From NCBI GenBank assembly GCA_040403315.1, contig JBBAKX010000002.1:186001-250000 (forward strand): 64,000 bases of DNA, read 5' to 3'. Under the pieces are notes generated by a model. That model was not told the origin of the DNA, made no database searches, and was given only the letters and a program-made list of their open reading frames with translations. Below, in pieces: positions 1-9,447 of the stretch; the first letter of the stretch is position 1, and every line of letters starts with the position of its first letter. The translations under genes and the position numbers were made by a program. This DNA is from CAMCXT01 sp040403315. Lineage in GTDB: Bacteria; Bacteroidota; Bacteroidia; M30B66.

Positions 1-1074
1 TTAAACTTTGGCAGTTGCTTTCTTGGCAACAGGCTTTTTCTCAACTGGGGCTTTGGTTTCTTTTTCAGCCTTTTCAGCTTTAGGTGCAACAGTTTTAGCT
101 ACTACCTTTTTAGCTGCTTCAGGCGCGATTGCAAAAGCGGCATTGCGAATAAAAGTTCCCCAAGTAAGATTATCCTGACCAGGTTTTTGTGCTTTTGCAC
201 GCTCTACTGCATAACGAGCAGCAGTTTCAACAACCCATTCGAAATTTTCAACACCAACCGAATTTACATCCGCATCTGGAGCTGGATTGCAAAAATCAAT
301 TGCATAAGGAATACCATCACGAACTGCAAATTCTACTGTATTAAAGTCGTATCCAAGTGCATGGTTAAGCTTAAGTACGTAATCTTTGATCGTTGTAAGC
401 AATTTGTCGTTCGCCGGTCTTCCACCCTCTGTAACATAGCGCAAATGATGCGGATTGCGTGGCTCATATTGCATGATACGCACTTCCTTTCCACCGATGC
501 AGTAACAACGGTAGTATTCGTCGAAGATGATTTCTTCTTGAAGCATCATCACCAATTGACCCGTTTCGTGGTATGCAGCAAAAAGCTCCTCTTCTTTGTT
601 GACCTTATAAACACTCTTCCAACCGCCACCAGCATGTGGTTTCATGTATGCTGGGAATCCGATATGATCGAAAATTTTATTCCAAGAAAGCGGGAAATTT
701 AAGTTGCTGAATGAGTTTTCGGAAGTATCAGCAGGGCGCTCAAATGAAGGCAGAATAACGGTTTTAGGCACTGGTACACCAACCTGCACAGCGAGAGCAT
801 TGTTAAAGAATTTTTCATCAGCACTCCACCAAAACGGATTGTTAATGACTGCAGTTCCGCAGATAGCAGCATTTTTTAGATAGGCGCGATAGAATGGTAC
901 ATCTTGCGAAATACGGTCGATAATTACTGCATATTCAGTTGGTTCAGCTTGAGAAACAACATCAATCAGCACACGTTCTGCCAAGATGTCTTTGTGTCCG
1001 AAACTGTTGATCCGGTCAATAACGGCATCTGGAAATGTAGATTCCATTCCGTGGAGAATTCCGATCTTTTTCAT
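1..1074 (-). CDS. ATP-grasp family ligase with a Lys/Ala/Pro-rich tail
   Basis: A 357-residue soluble protein with an ATP-grasp-like core. It has a central MKPHAGGGWKSV segment typical of the glycine-rich ATP-binding loop, then LQEEI and a C-terminal DFCNPAPD segment that resembles the metal/ATP site of RimK/DdlA-type enzymes. ATP-grasp enzymes join a carboxylate to an amine or thiol through an acyl-phosphate; the substrate here is unknown. The last ~35 residues are a low-complexity run of Lys, Ala, Glu and Pro, resembling histone-H1-like tails and not part of the fold. The reading frame also opens at a TTG two codons upstream (1080); I prefer the ATG at 1074. An esterase gene lies 37 bp upstream on the same strand, so the two probably form an operon. 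Such ligase/hydrolase pairs occur in predicted small-peptide or amide biosynthesis clusters; that role is inference. Confidence 0.8.
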   Translation of the reverse strand: MKKIGILHGMESTFPDAVIDRINSFGHKDILAERVLIDVVSQAEPTEYAVIIDRISQDVPFYRAYLKNAAICGTAVINNPFWWSADEKFFNNALAVQVGVPVPKTVILPSFERPADTSENSFSNLNFPLSWNKIFDHIGFPAYMKPHAGGGWKSVYKVNKEEELFAAYHETGQLVMMLQEEIIFDEYYRCYCIGGKEVRIMQYEPRNPHHLRYVTEGGRPANDKLLTTIKDYVLKLNHALGYDFNTVEFAVRDGIPYAIDFCNPAPDADVNSVGVENFEWVVETAARYAVERAKAQKPGQDNLTWGTFIRNAAFAIAPEAAKKVVAKTVAPKAEKAEKETKAPVEKKPVAKKATAKV

Positions 1075-1110
1075 GTTCAATAGTTTATTGGATTTATTTT
1101 TATTTAAAGT

Positions 1111-1818
1111 TTACTTGATGAGTGAAAGGTAATGAGGAAACATTTCGCGCCATGTTGGCCAATCGTGATTTGCTCCTGATCTTATATCGAGCCAATGGCT
1201 AATGTGTTTATTGCGAAGGATTTCGGCGAAACGTACATTCGCATCCAAGCAGATATCATGCTCGCCGGTGCCTAGCACAACATGCATATCATAAAAGTGT
1301 TCGTTTTGTGCGCTGGGCAGATAATCGGGTGGATTGTTGAAGTACACATTGTCGTCATAATGACCATCTAGCTGACTCTTGATATCAAATGCGGCTCCCA
1401 TGTTAAAAATATACTTCACTTTTTCAGGGTGGCGGAATGCGAAATTTGTTGCATGATACCCACCAAAACTGCATCCAGCAACTGCAACTTTTTGCGCACT
1501 AGTTCCTTGAATAGCTAGAGGAATGATCTCGTTGAGAATCATCTGATCATACCAAATATGATTCTTCACACGATCTTCAGGATGAATACTTTTATTGTAC
1601 CAAGACAATTGGTCGACCCCATCAGGACAATAAATCTTCACCAAACCATTTTCAATAAACCAAGCTGCTGAGTCGATCAATTTGAAGTCTTTGTTTTCAA
1701 AATATCTACCCAAAGAGGTCGGAAACAGAATCAATGGAAATCCGCGATCACCGAATACCAACATATCAATATCGCTATTCAGTTGCTGTGAATACCATCG
1801 AATATGTTGCTCTTTCAT
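1111..1818 (-). CDS. Esterase-like alpha/beta hydrolase
   Basis: A 235-residue cytoplasmic protein of the putative-esterase (esterase D-like) group. The nucleophile elbow GCSFGG puts the catalytic Ser near residue 117. GEHD (Asp188) and GANHDW (His218) complete a plausible triad. No signal peptide is seen. It precedes the ATP-grasp gene on the same strand and is divergent from a second esterase at 2028, so the three probably share one regulatory region and one pathway. A perfect inverted repeat sits directly upstream of its start. The substrate cannot be told from sequence. Confidence 0.82.
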   Translation of the reverse strand: MKEQHIRWYSQQLNSDIDMLVFGDRGFPLILFPTSLGRYFENKDFKLIDSAAWFIENGLVKIYCPDGVDQLSWYNKSIHPEDRVKNHIWYDQMILNEIIPLAIQGTSAQKVAVAGCSFGGYHATNFAFRHPEKVKYIFNMGAAFDIKSQLDGHYDDNVYFNNPPDYLPSAQNEHFYDMHVVLGTGEHDICLDANVRFAEILRNKHISHWLDIRSGANHDWPTWREMFPHYLSLIK

Positions 1819-1819
1819 C

Positions 1820-1834
1820 TTAACATATTGTTAA
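1820..1834. promoter_or_regulatory. Perfect inverted repeat upstream of the esterase gene (candidate operator)
   Basis: TTAACA-TAT-TGTTAA, a perfect 6-bp inverted repeat with a 3-bp spacer, lies one base upstream of the start codon at 1818, in the 209-bp gap between two divergent hydrolase genes. Its position and symmetry suit a dimeric repressor site, but AT-rich palindromes arise by chance, so this is tentative. Confidence 0.35.
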
Positions 1835-2027
1835 CAATAGACGAATAATAATACGTACTTAGCATAATTTAGCATCTTTTGTTATCATGTTGATATATTT
1901 ATTGGGCAAATATAGATAATTCAACATTATAAGTCCATTGTTGATATAAATTCGGTAAAACTGCTTGCGTATTCAATTAAATCAGGCAGTTTTGCGTAAA
2001 ACAGAACCGGTAAATTACAGATAAGTT

Positions 2028-2852
2028 TTGAACAATTCGACACCAATTGCATCAATTTTAGGTACTACCACCCACCAAATAACAGGCGTTCATTCAGACC
2101 TTCTAAAAAGAGAAGTAAAGGTGGATGTTTTTCTGCCTCCTGGCTATTCAAAAGAACTTGGTCCTTACCGATTAATACTTTTAAACGACGGACAAGATGC
2201 AAGAGCTGTTAACCTTGAAGCGACGCTCAATGCATTGCATGCAGATTCGTTAATGAACCAGTACATTGTTGTTGGAGTGCATGCTGGAGAACGTCTTCAA
2301 GAGTATGGTGTTAGTGGGAAACCTGATTACCGCAAGCGGGGAAATCGAGCAAAGCGATATGAAGAGTTTATTGTCGACCAACTTATTCCGTGGTTAAATC
2401 ACCAATACAGTATTGATGTAAAAAGCGGTCAGAATATCATTGCAGGATGGTCGCTTGGAGGTTTATCGGCCTTAAGCATTGCTTGGAATAATTCTGAAAT
2501 ATTTGGCAAAGTGGGCGGATTTTCCGGAGCTTTCTGGTGGAGAAAAAGAGCGCTCGACAAAGGATATACCGACAAAGACCGCATCATGCATTCGGTTGTT
2601 CGAAAATCGCGGGTTCGAAAAGGAATGAAATTTTGGTTTCAGGCAGGAACCGAAGATGAAACCTCAGATAGAAACAACAATGGGATTATAGATGCGATCG
2701 ACGACACACTCGATTTAATTGCAGAACTCGTTACAATAGGCTACAAACCTTACCACGACATCAATTATTATGAAATGCCGGGAGGTCATCACAATTGCGA
2801 TACTTGGTCTGAAGCATTGCCCGTATTCTTGAAATGGGCGACACGATCATAA
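2028..2852 (+). CDS. Enterochelin-esterase-like alpha/beta hydrolase
   Basis: A 274-residue hydrolase of the esterase D/enterochelin esterase fold. GWSLGG gives a nucleophile Ser near residue 142. The C-terminal GGHHN segment (His254/255) supplies the likely catalytic His, and the acidic GTEDETSD region the likely Asp. No Met codon occurs before residue ~76, so the start is taken as the TTG at 2028; this is the least certain part of the call. No signal peptide is seen. It is divergent from the esterase/ATP-grasp pair and probably co-regulated with it. Confidence 0.78.
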   Translation: MNNSTPIASILGTTTHQITGVHSDLLKREVKVDVFLPPGYSKELGPYRLILLNDGQDARAVNLEATLNALHADSLMNQYIVVGVHAGERLQEYGVSGKPDYRKRGNRAKRYEEFIVDQLIPWLNHQYSIDVKSGQNIIAGWSLGGLSALSIAWNNSEIFGKVGGFSGAFWWRKRALDKGYTDKDRIMHSVVRKSRVRKGMKFWFQAGTEDETSDRNNNGIIDAIDDTLDLIAELVTIGYKPYHDINYYEMPGGHHNCDTWSEALPVFLKWATRS

Positions 2853-2878
2853 AGGAAATTTAGAATTGAAAGTACGAT

Positions 2879-5800
2879 CTAATTCATTTCGGGTAATAAT
2901 ATTCGAAACGTAGTTCCTTCTCCAACTTTACTATCCACTTCAATTTTGCCTTTCATTGTTTCGATTTGGGCTTTAGTAATAAAAAGTCCAAGTCCTTTCG
3001 CGTCTTTATTTCCATGGAATGTCTTATACATTCCAAAAAGTCTGTCTTTGTATCGTTCGAGATCGATTCCCAATCCATTGTCGGTAATAGAAAGCACCTT
3101 ATACCCATTTGACGCTTCCAAACTCAACTTTACTTCAGGCTTTCGTTCTGGAGATCGATATTTAATAGCGTTGCTAATGAAATTTAGCAATATGCTATCA
3201 AGATATGCAGGGATTATATAAAGCTCATCGTTTTCATGAATATCAGCATGCAATAAAGTACCAGTAGAATCGATGAGTAATTGCAAACTATCGATGGTTT
3301 TCTTGTAAGCATCGTATAAGTAAACTTTTCGATAAGGAATATTCGTATTAGACTGAATTCCAATTACTTCATTTAGATTGTAAAGTGTTTCATCAAGAGC
3401 TAATGTGGTTTTTTCAACTAAGTTCCAAGACAGATTCAAGTCTTCTAAATCTGCTATATCGGTAACAGCTAAGATGCTGCTCAGGTTTGCAACATGCGAT
3501 CTTAAATTATGCGAAACAATGTGCGTAAACTGCATCAGTCTACTATTTTGCTCTGCAGTTACATCCACAAGTATTTGAAGCTCAATTTGTTTTTTAATGA
3601 GTGGCGTAATTTCATGACCTATGCAAATAATTTCATAGCCAACTAAACTTTCATCAAACATTAAAATAAACTCCCATTGGTTGTGAACGATACCATTTTT
3701 TGATGGTTTTCGTAACTGGACCATTTGAGAAACACTTGGATTTTCGAAACAAGCTGCAACAACATCAATACAAAGTTGGTGGTCTTCGGGAATAATTAAA
3801 TCCAATGCACTCTTACCCAAAAATTCTTCGGGTAAAATTCCTAGTCTTTCACAGAAATATTTATTTAAAAATATATAATTTCCTTGAAGGTCTGTTTTTA
3901 CAACAAAAAATGAATTGTTTTCTAGGAGAGATTTGTAATATGTGGCATCTTGAGCACTTTTATTTCGTTGTTGATTTAAGTCTTGAATTAACTTTTTCTG
4001 TTCAGTAATATCTTGAATAATGGTAATGATATAATTACCTCCCGTTTGATCTGTGTACTTCAAGCAATTACATAAAATAGGGAATGATGTGCCATCTTTC
4101 TTCAGGTATTCCTTTTCGTAGGGACCAAATTTATTGTTTTTAATCAGTTCTCTCTTTTTATTTTCCTCTAATAACTCATACCCTTTAGGTGTTATATCAT
4201 TAAAAGAAAGTTCTAAAAGTTCATCCTTACTAAACCCAGTTTTTTCAAGAAGCACTTCATTTACATCGATAAATCTACCTGTTTCAAAATCGTTTAGGGA
4301 AATGGGCACAGGTAAATTATAAAAGATTGAACTAAATTTAGCTGCGTTGTCTTTTAGATCAATTTCCATTTTCTTCAGGTTGGATATTTCCTGCAATGTT
4401 CCATACATCATCGAAGGCTTGCCTTCTTGATCCCATTCAGATACACGCCCTCGAATGTGTACCCATTTCCAATCCTTTGTTTTTGATTTAATTCTAAACT
4501 CCGATTCGAAGTAATTCTCTTTACCTTTAAGATGAAGTTGTAGGTTTCGAGAAACGATCAAATCATCTTCAGGATGCACCATACTAGTAATTAATTCGAT
4601 ATTAATATCAGGTGCAGTTACTCGATTTAAGTCAAGTATGTCGTACCATTGTTCGTTTACGTCCCAATGATTAACAACCATATCCCATTCGAAAGTACCC
4701 ATTCCAGAACCAATAAGTATATCGTTTAACTTTTGTCGCTCAAGACGTAATGTTTCATCGATTTTCTTTTTGTTGTGAATGTCCCAAATAGCGCCAAAAA
4801 TGCTCACACAACGACCATTCTTCATTTCAGCGTTTCCAATTACACGAACCCACTTTTCAAATCCAGATGTAGTTACTGCAATTACTTCCAAATCAAAAGG
4901 TTCACCCGAACGCATGGTGTGGTCAGCGGCGGCCATGATTCTACTTTTGTGAAACCCTTCTTTATAATATGAAAAACCAGCTTCAATTTGATCCTTTAAA
5001 ATCCCATTAGGCTGAGATTCTTCAGAGATTTCGAAAATTCTTCGGGTGATTTCGGACCAATAAAAACTACTTTGTTCAAAATCTAATTGCCAGCCACCAA
5101 CATTTGCAGCTAAGTTGGTTTGTTGTAATAAATTTTTTGTTTGCAACAATTCCAATTCTGCATTCTTACGTTCTCGAATATCTTCAGAAATACCGATAAT
5201 CCCTTCCAATTGACCATATTCATCGAATATTGGCTGATTGGTAACATGAGAAAGAAATGTTTCGCCTTGCTTATTCTTCACTGAGAATTCCCCCGACCAT
5301 CCATTTCCTTGACTCAATTCACTCATAATTGAAATGGCTATTTCGGCACTAATTGATGACGGTGTAAGGTCGATAATACTTTTCCCCATTGCCTCATCTT
5401 TGGACCAACCATAGATCTCTTCAGCCTTCTTGTTCCAATAAAATACAATCCCATCTGGCTTGGTAGCAATTACTGCCTGCCCAACAGATTCCAACAAACG
5501 AGCCTGTAAACTAAGCTCTTTGGCTGCACGCTTTTGTTCTGTAATATCTTGAAAAACACCTGAAATTTTAATCGGATTTCCGGCAGAATTATATTCAACC
5601 TGAGCCTTTGATTTAACATGAATTATTGAACCATCAATACAAAGTAATCTCTTTTCAATATCATACTGTTTACCGTGGTTAATTGCCTCCTCAAACATGG
5701 TTATTGCTCGCCCACAGTCATCAGGATGTATTATAGAAGTAGACTTTTCGAAAGTAAGTGGGAAGTTTTCGCGAGTTGTGCCAATGATTTTAAAAACACC

Positions 5801-7054
5801 ATCAGTCCAACTTACTTCATTGGTAATTAAATCAACCTGCCAACCACCAATCTTGGCAACATCGCTTGAATGAGCAAGCAGATTCCTTGTTGTAATCAAC
5901 TCATTTTCAATGTCCTTTCTCGCCGAAACATCTCTACCCACAGAAATATATCCTTCAAGAACTCCTTCATCGTTATATACTGGATTGATATTTAATTCTA
6001 TCCAGTATGTTGAGCCACATTTATGGTAATTTAAAATTTCGACAATGATAGGTTCATTATTGTATATTGACTTTCCAAGTTTTTTACTCGTTTCTTTATC
6101 GGTTAATTCTCCTTGCAAAAAAGTCTTTGGAATCTTCCCAATAACCTCATCAAAAGCAAACCCTGTTAATTGAGAAAAGCCATCATTTACCCATGTAATA
6201 TAACCTTTTACATCTGTAATCGTAATAGCATCTTTTGCTTTTGAAGTGACCAATTCGAATTTGCGCAATTCTTCATTTCTCGATTTTTCAATAGTCAAAT
6301 TCCGAACTAATGCAAGTACTTCATTTTTAATACCAGTAGGTGTAATTCGTATTTCAAAATATTTAATTTCATCAAAATAGTTTGCTGTAAAATGATGCGT
6401 TGCAATTTCTAATTTGCCTGACAAAACACTCTGAATAAGTAAAAGAAATGCATTTTTCTCTTTTTTATTCAGCAGGTTAGAAATTGATCGATTAAATTTA
6501 TCGGAAGATGATGCAAATAAATCATCTGTATTTGAAAAATATTCAATGACATCTCCATTTTCATTGAGAACTAACAGAATATCAGGTGCCGAATTTAAAA
6601 GGGCATTTAACCTTTGACTTTTCTTTATATTAAAGTGTTCTTCATCCTTTGAACGGGCAGTATTAACATATCCGCCCAACATTCGGTTTGGATTATCGCT
6701 GTTTTGAGTTATCAGCATTCCAAAACACTTGAACCAATTAACAGAACCATCTTTAGAAATCAATCTAATTTCTTGAATATATTGATTTACAGGATTGTTG
6801 ACATATTCTTCGATTGATTGAAAAACCTTCTCTTTGTCGTCAGGGTGAATCACCTTAATCCAAGAATCAACTGTAGAAGTCATTTCATCTACTTGGTAAC
6901 CAAGTACTTCCCAAAATCTTTCACTGAACCAAAGGTCTTTTCGATTTTCTATATTAAAAAACCAAATACCATCAGCAGTATTCTTCTGGACAAAATCAAA
7001 TACATCTTCCTCACTAGAGATTAAACTAAGCAATTCTTGTTTTAGATAATACAT
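2879..7054 (-). CDS. Multi-PAS sensor histidine kinase
   Basis: A 1391-residue sensor kinase with no transmembrane segment, so probably a cytoplasmic sensor. About nine PAS/PAC units follow one another (roughly 20-135, 148-255, 266-380, 395-510, 520-640, 645-765, 775-895, 905-1025, 1040-1160). The dimerisation/phosphoacceptor motif IVSHNLRSH places the His at 1182. The HATPase_c domain has an N box (NFISNAIKY, Asn1295), a G1 box (DNGLGI, from Asp1325) and a G2 box (KGLGL, 1353-1357). The third PAS keeps a LOV-like FLQG segment but lacks the photoactive Cys, so blue-light sensing is unlikely. No receiver domain or response regulator is adjacent, so it is an orphan kinase here. Confidence 0.93.
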   Translation of the reverse strand: MYYLKQELLSLISSEEDVFDFVQKNTADGIWFFNIENRKDLWFSERFWEVLGYQVDEMTSTVDSWIKVIHPDDKEKVFQSIEEYVNNPVNQYIQEIRLISKDGSVNWFKCFGMLITQNSDNPNRMLGGYVNTARSKDEEHFNIKKSQRLNALLNSAPDILLVLNENGDVIEYFSNTDDLFASSSDKFNRSISNLLNKKEKNAFLLLIQSVLSGKLEIATHHFTANYFDEIKYFEIRITPTGIKNEVLALVRNLTIEKSRNEELRKFELVTSKAKDAITITDVKGYITWVNDGFSQLTGFAFDEVIGKIPKTFLQGELTDKETSKKLGKSIYNNEPIIVEILNYHKCGSTYWIELNINPVYNDEGVLEGYISVGRDVSARKDIENELITTRNLLAHSSDVAKIGGWQVDLITNEVSWTDGVFKIIGTTRENFPLTFEKSTSIIHPDDCGRAITMFEEAINHGKQYDIEKRLLCIDGSIIHVKSKAQVEYNSAGNPIKISGVFQDITEQKRAAKELSLQARLLESVGQAVIATKPDGIVFYWNKKAEEIYGWSKDEAMGKSIIDLTPSSISAEIAISIMSELSQGNGWSGEFSVKNKQGETFLSHVTNQPIFDEYGQLEGIIGISEDIRERKNAELELLQTKNLLQQTNLAANVGGWQLDFEQSSFYWSEITRRIFEISEESQPNGILKDQIEAGFSYYKEGFHKSRIMAAADHTMRSGEPFDLEVIAVTTSGFEKWVRVIGNAEMKNGRCVSIFGAIWDIHNKKKIDETLRLERQKLNDILIGSGMGTFEWDMVVNHWDVNEQWYDILDLNRVTAPDINIELITSMVHPEDDLIVSRNLQLHLKGKENYFESEFRIKSKTKDWKWVHIRGRVSEWDQEGKPSMMYGTLQEISNLKKMEIDLKDNAAKFSSIFYNLPVPISLNDFETGRFIDVNEVLLEKTGFSKDELLELSFNDITPKGYELLEENKKRELIKNNKFGPYEKEYLKKDGTSFPILCNCLKYTDQTGGNYIITIIQDITEQKKLIQDLNQQRNKSAQDATYYKSLLENNSFFVVKTDLQGNYIFLNKYFCERLGILPEEFLGKSALDLIIPEDHQLCIDVVAACFENPSVSQMVQLRKPSKNGIVHNQWEFILMFDESLVGYEIICIGHEITPLIKKQIELQILVDVTAEQNSRLMQFTHIVSHNLRSHVANLSSILAVTDIADLEDLNLSWNLVEKTTLALDETLYNLNEVIGIQSNTNIPYRKVYLYDAYKKTIDSLQLLIDSTGTLLHADIHENDELYIIPAYLDSILLNFISNAIKYRSPERKPEVKLSLEASNGYKVLSITDNGLGIDLERYKDRLFGMYKTFHGNKDAKGLGLFITKAQIETMKGKIEVDSKVGEGTTFRILLPEMN

Positions 7055-7291
7055 AGATGATTCGAATTAATATCAATGAAAATTCCTTGAAACCAAATTT
7101 CAAAAGCATGAGCAATTTTTAAAATGGCATTAATGCATTATTTCCGAAGCCCTAGCTCAAAGTAGAATTAGTGCTAAAGAGGTGAAATTAGTAAATTAAT
7201 ACTAGGTTTGATTAAGTAATGTATGTAAATAATCGAATGAATGCTAACTCCTATAAAAATTCTATACGCATTCATTTTCAATATATTACAA

Positions 7292-9232
7292 TTATTTAAC
7301 AACAACAATTCTACAAGAAGCACCAAAAGAAGAGCCTTTTAATACGGCAACATATACTCCAGAAGATAAATCAGTAAGATCAACTTGCAAATAAAATTCG
7401 CCAGCATCTTTGAGTTTTAATGGCATTAGGGGCCTAATATAAGTACCTTTAGAATCAAACAAATCGACTTTAACTTTAGGGTCAGTATAAGAAAGTGATA
7501 TCCTTAAAGTAAGTTGTCCATTTGTTGGAACTGGAAAAGCATCAATTTTCCATGGAAAAGGCATCGGAATGCAAGATAATTCTCTACCTGATCTCAAAGT
7601 ATCGATAGCTGTTGAGGATGAATTTTCAGGTAATTCAATGCGTTGATTGGGTATTCCCTTTCGTGTCTCAAATTTTTCCCCATCAACTAACTTGTCTTTG
7701 GTGGCTTTAACACGAAACTGTTTTGATATTCCCATGTTCATTGCAAGCAATTCGTCAGGAATTGTTGTCCTTATTTTAGCTGCTAAAGGCGCGCCACCAT
7801 ACCCTCTGCAACTAGTAATAGCTCCATCGAATAAGGACATATTTACAGGTAATGAAAACCACATTTCGCCTGTGTAATAGAGGTTGCCACAAAGATCGCT
7901 ATGGAGCTTCGTAAGCCTGTTTATCGACATATTGGCATTGCTGAATTTATTCCATCGGTACTTACCTTGCTCACTAAAACTTCCAATGATAATTCTTTCG
8001 TAACTATTGGAAATTGTATCAGTACCTATTTTGATCGGCGACATTCCTGCCCCACGTTTTGATCGAAACACACCGAAAACATTGTTATCTTCGTCTTGAC
8101 ATATTGATTTAATCTCCTCAGCATTAAAAGAATTTAACCATTCAATCTTGCCATCCAGATTCAGACTCATAATAAATGCCTTTTTCTGTTCTGTAGTATC
8201 AACCTGAACATCAAACATTTTTTTAGCTAATTGTATTTTACCTCCAATAACCAAGTGATTATTTTTAACAGACAAATCATAGATAAAACTTTTAGCTCCG
8301 GAATACTTAACCCATTTTAAATTACCAGCACTCGACAAGCAACCTAAATAAGACTCATAAGGAGGATTGTTTTTATTTGCATCATCAAGAGCAGGAACTT
8401 CTCTGAGCTTTTTTCTTTCGACAGTATAACCATTTCGAATTGTTCCAGAAATAAAAACATCACCATTTGCTCCAACTGTCATAGCACTTGCAGGACTATA
8501 ATAACTGCAACATGACTTGTCGGAGTATGTAACTTTATGATGCCATCCAAGATTAAATTTACTGTTCAATTTTATCGTAGAATTGAAGGCTAAAGTTTTG
8601 GATGTACCTTTCGAATCAATAATTTTTTCGCTGTTTGGAAGTGAAATAACAAAACCAAGATCTGGTGAAACTTCAAAGCCTTCCCAATCGCCAAATGGCA
8701 AACCAGTAACCGCAGTAATTTCACGAATATCTCCATATTTATCTACGATTGCGAAGAACACGGTCTTTTCAAAATCTTCGCTATTTACTTTATAATCTGT
8801 ATAGCTAGAATCTCGTTGGAGATTGGTCCTTCGAAATGATCTATTTATGTAATTCGTTCTAAAAGCTACAACAACATTTCCATCGGGATAGGATGAAATT
8901 CCCATCAATTGAGCACTACCGAATTTTTCTGAACCTTCAATTTTCCAAATAATTTCACCTTGAGAATCATAACAGACAATTAGCAGTTGGCTCGTGTAAG
9001 GATTCAATTCAAATGGTTTTCCAGTACCTGAATTGAGCACCATGTTTTCATTCCCATTCCGAAAAGAAGGCATTTCATATTGGAGGCCAGCTACCAATCT
9101 ACCATCTATTGTTACGCAACTATGGTTAAATCCAGTGTGGAAATTACTTCCTGCTGAAGCCCATTCGAAATTCTGCGCAGAGGAGTTTAAATAAAAAAGA
9201 AAAAAACAAATGACAAACGCTATTCGATTCAT
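7292..9232 (-). CDS. Exported protein with T9SS type A sorting domain
   Basis: A 646-residue secreted protein. It has a Sec signal peptide (hydrophobic run ending near SSAQ, residue ~20). The body has repeated 'W…G…I/V' beta-strand segments such as GEIIWKIEG, GNLKWVKYSG and GKIEWLNSF, resembling SBBP/PQQ-like propeller blades. The C-terminal ~80 residues (PVPTNGQLTL … DLSSGVYVAVLKG … IVVVK) match a type A T9SS sorting domain, which is cleaved after export. The gene stands alone, divergent from the WG-repeat gene at 9448. The precise function is unknown. Confidence 0.85.
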   Translation of the reverse strand: MNRIAFVICFFLFYLNSSAQNFEWASAGSNFHTGFNHSCVTIDGRLVAGLQYEMPSFRNGNENMVLNSGTGKPFELNPYTSQLLIVCYDSQGEIIWKIEGSEKFGSAQLMGISSYPDGNVVVAFRTNYINRSFRRTNLQRDSSYTDYKVNSEDFEKTVFFAIVDKYGDIREITAVTGLPFGDWEGFEVSPDLGFVISLPNSEKIIDSKGTSKTLAFNSTIKLNSKFNLGWHHKVTYSDKSCCSYYSPASAMTVGANGDVFISGTIRNGYTVERKKLREVPALDDANKNNPPYESYLGCLSSAGNLKWVKYSGAKSFIYDLSVKNNHLVIGGKIQLAKKMFDVQVDTTEQKKAFIMSLNLDGKIEWLNSFNAEEIKSICQDEDNNVFGVFRSKRGAGMSPIKIGTDTISNSYERIIIGSFSEQGKYRWNKFSNANMSINRLTKLHSDLCGNLYYTGEMWFSLPVNMSLFDGAITSCRGYGGAPLAAKIRTTIPDELLAMNMGISKQFRVKATKDKLVDGEKFETRKGIPNQRIELPENSSSTAIDTLRSGRELSCIPMPFPWKIDAFPVPTNGQLTLRISLSYTDPKVKVDLFDSKGTYIRPLMPLKLKDAGEFYLQVDLTDLSSGVYVAVLKGSSFGASCRIVVVK

Positions 9233-9447
9233 TGGTAATAGTAAAATTCACGAATGAAAACCTATACAAGTTTCAAGCAATATAATTAAATTTCTAAGAA
9301 AGAATTCTAAATTGAATGGATTGCTTCAACTTTAGTTGTTAGTTAATATAACATCGTAAGTGAAAATAAATAAACAATCAAGTTGAACGTTATTCGAATT
9401 GGTTATACATTGCAAGCTTAATAAAGAAAGCACTTCATTTTTATAAT

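Noticed and set aside
187..702. 171-codon plus-strand open frame
   Set aside because: It lies wholly antisense to the ATP-grasp gene, has a composition rich in Cys, Ile and Asn, and shows no domain. It is a shadow.
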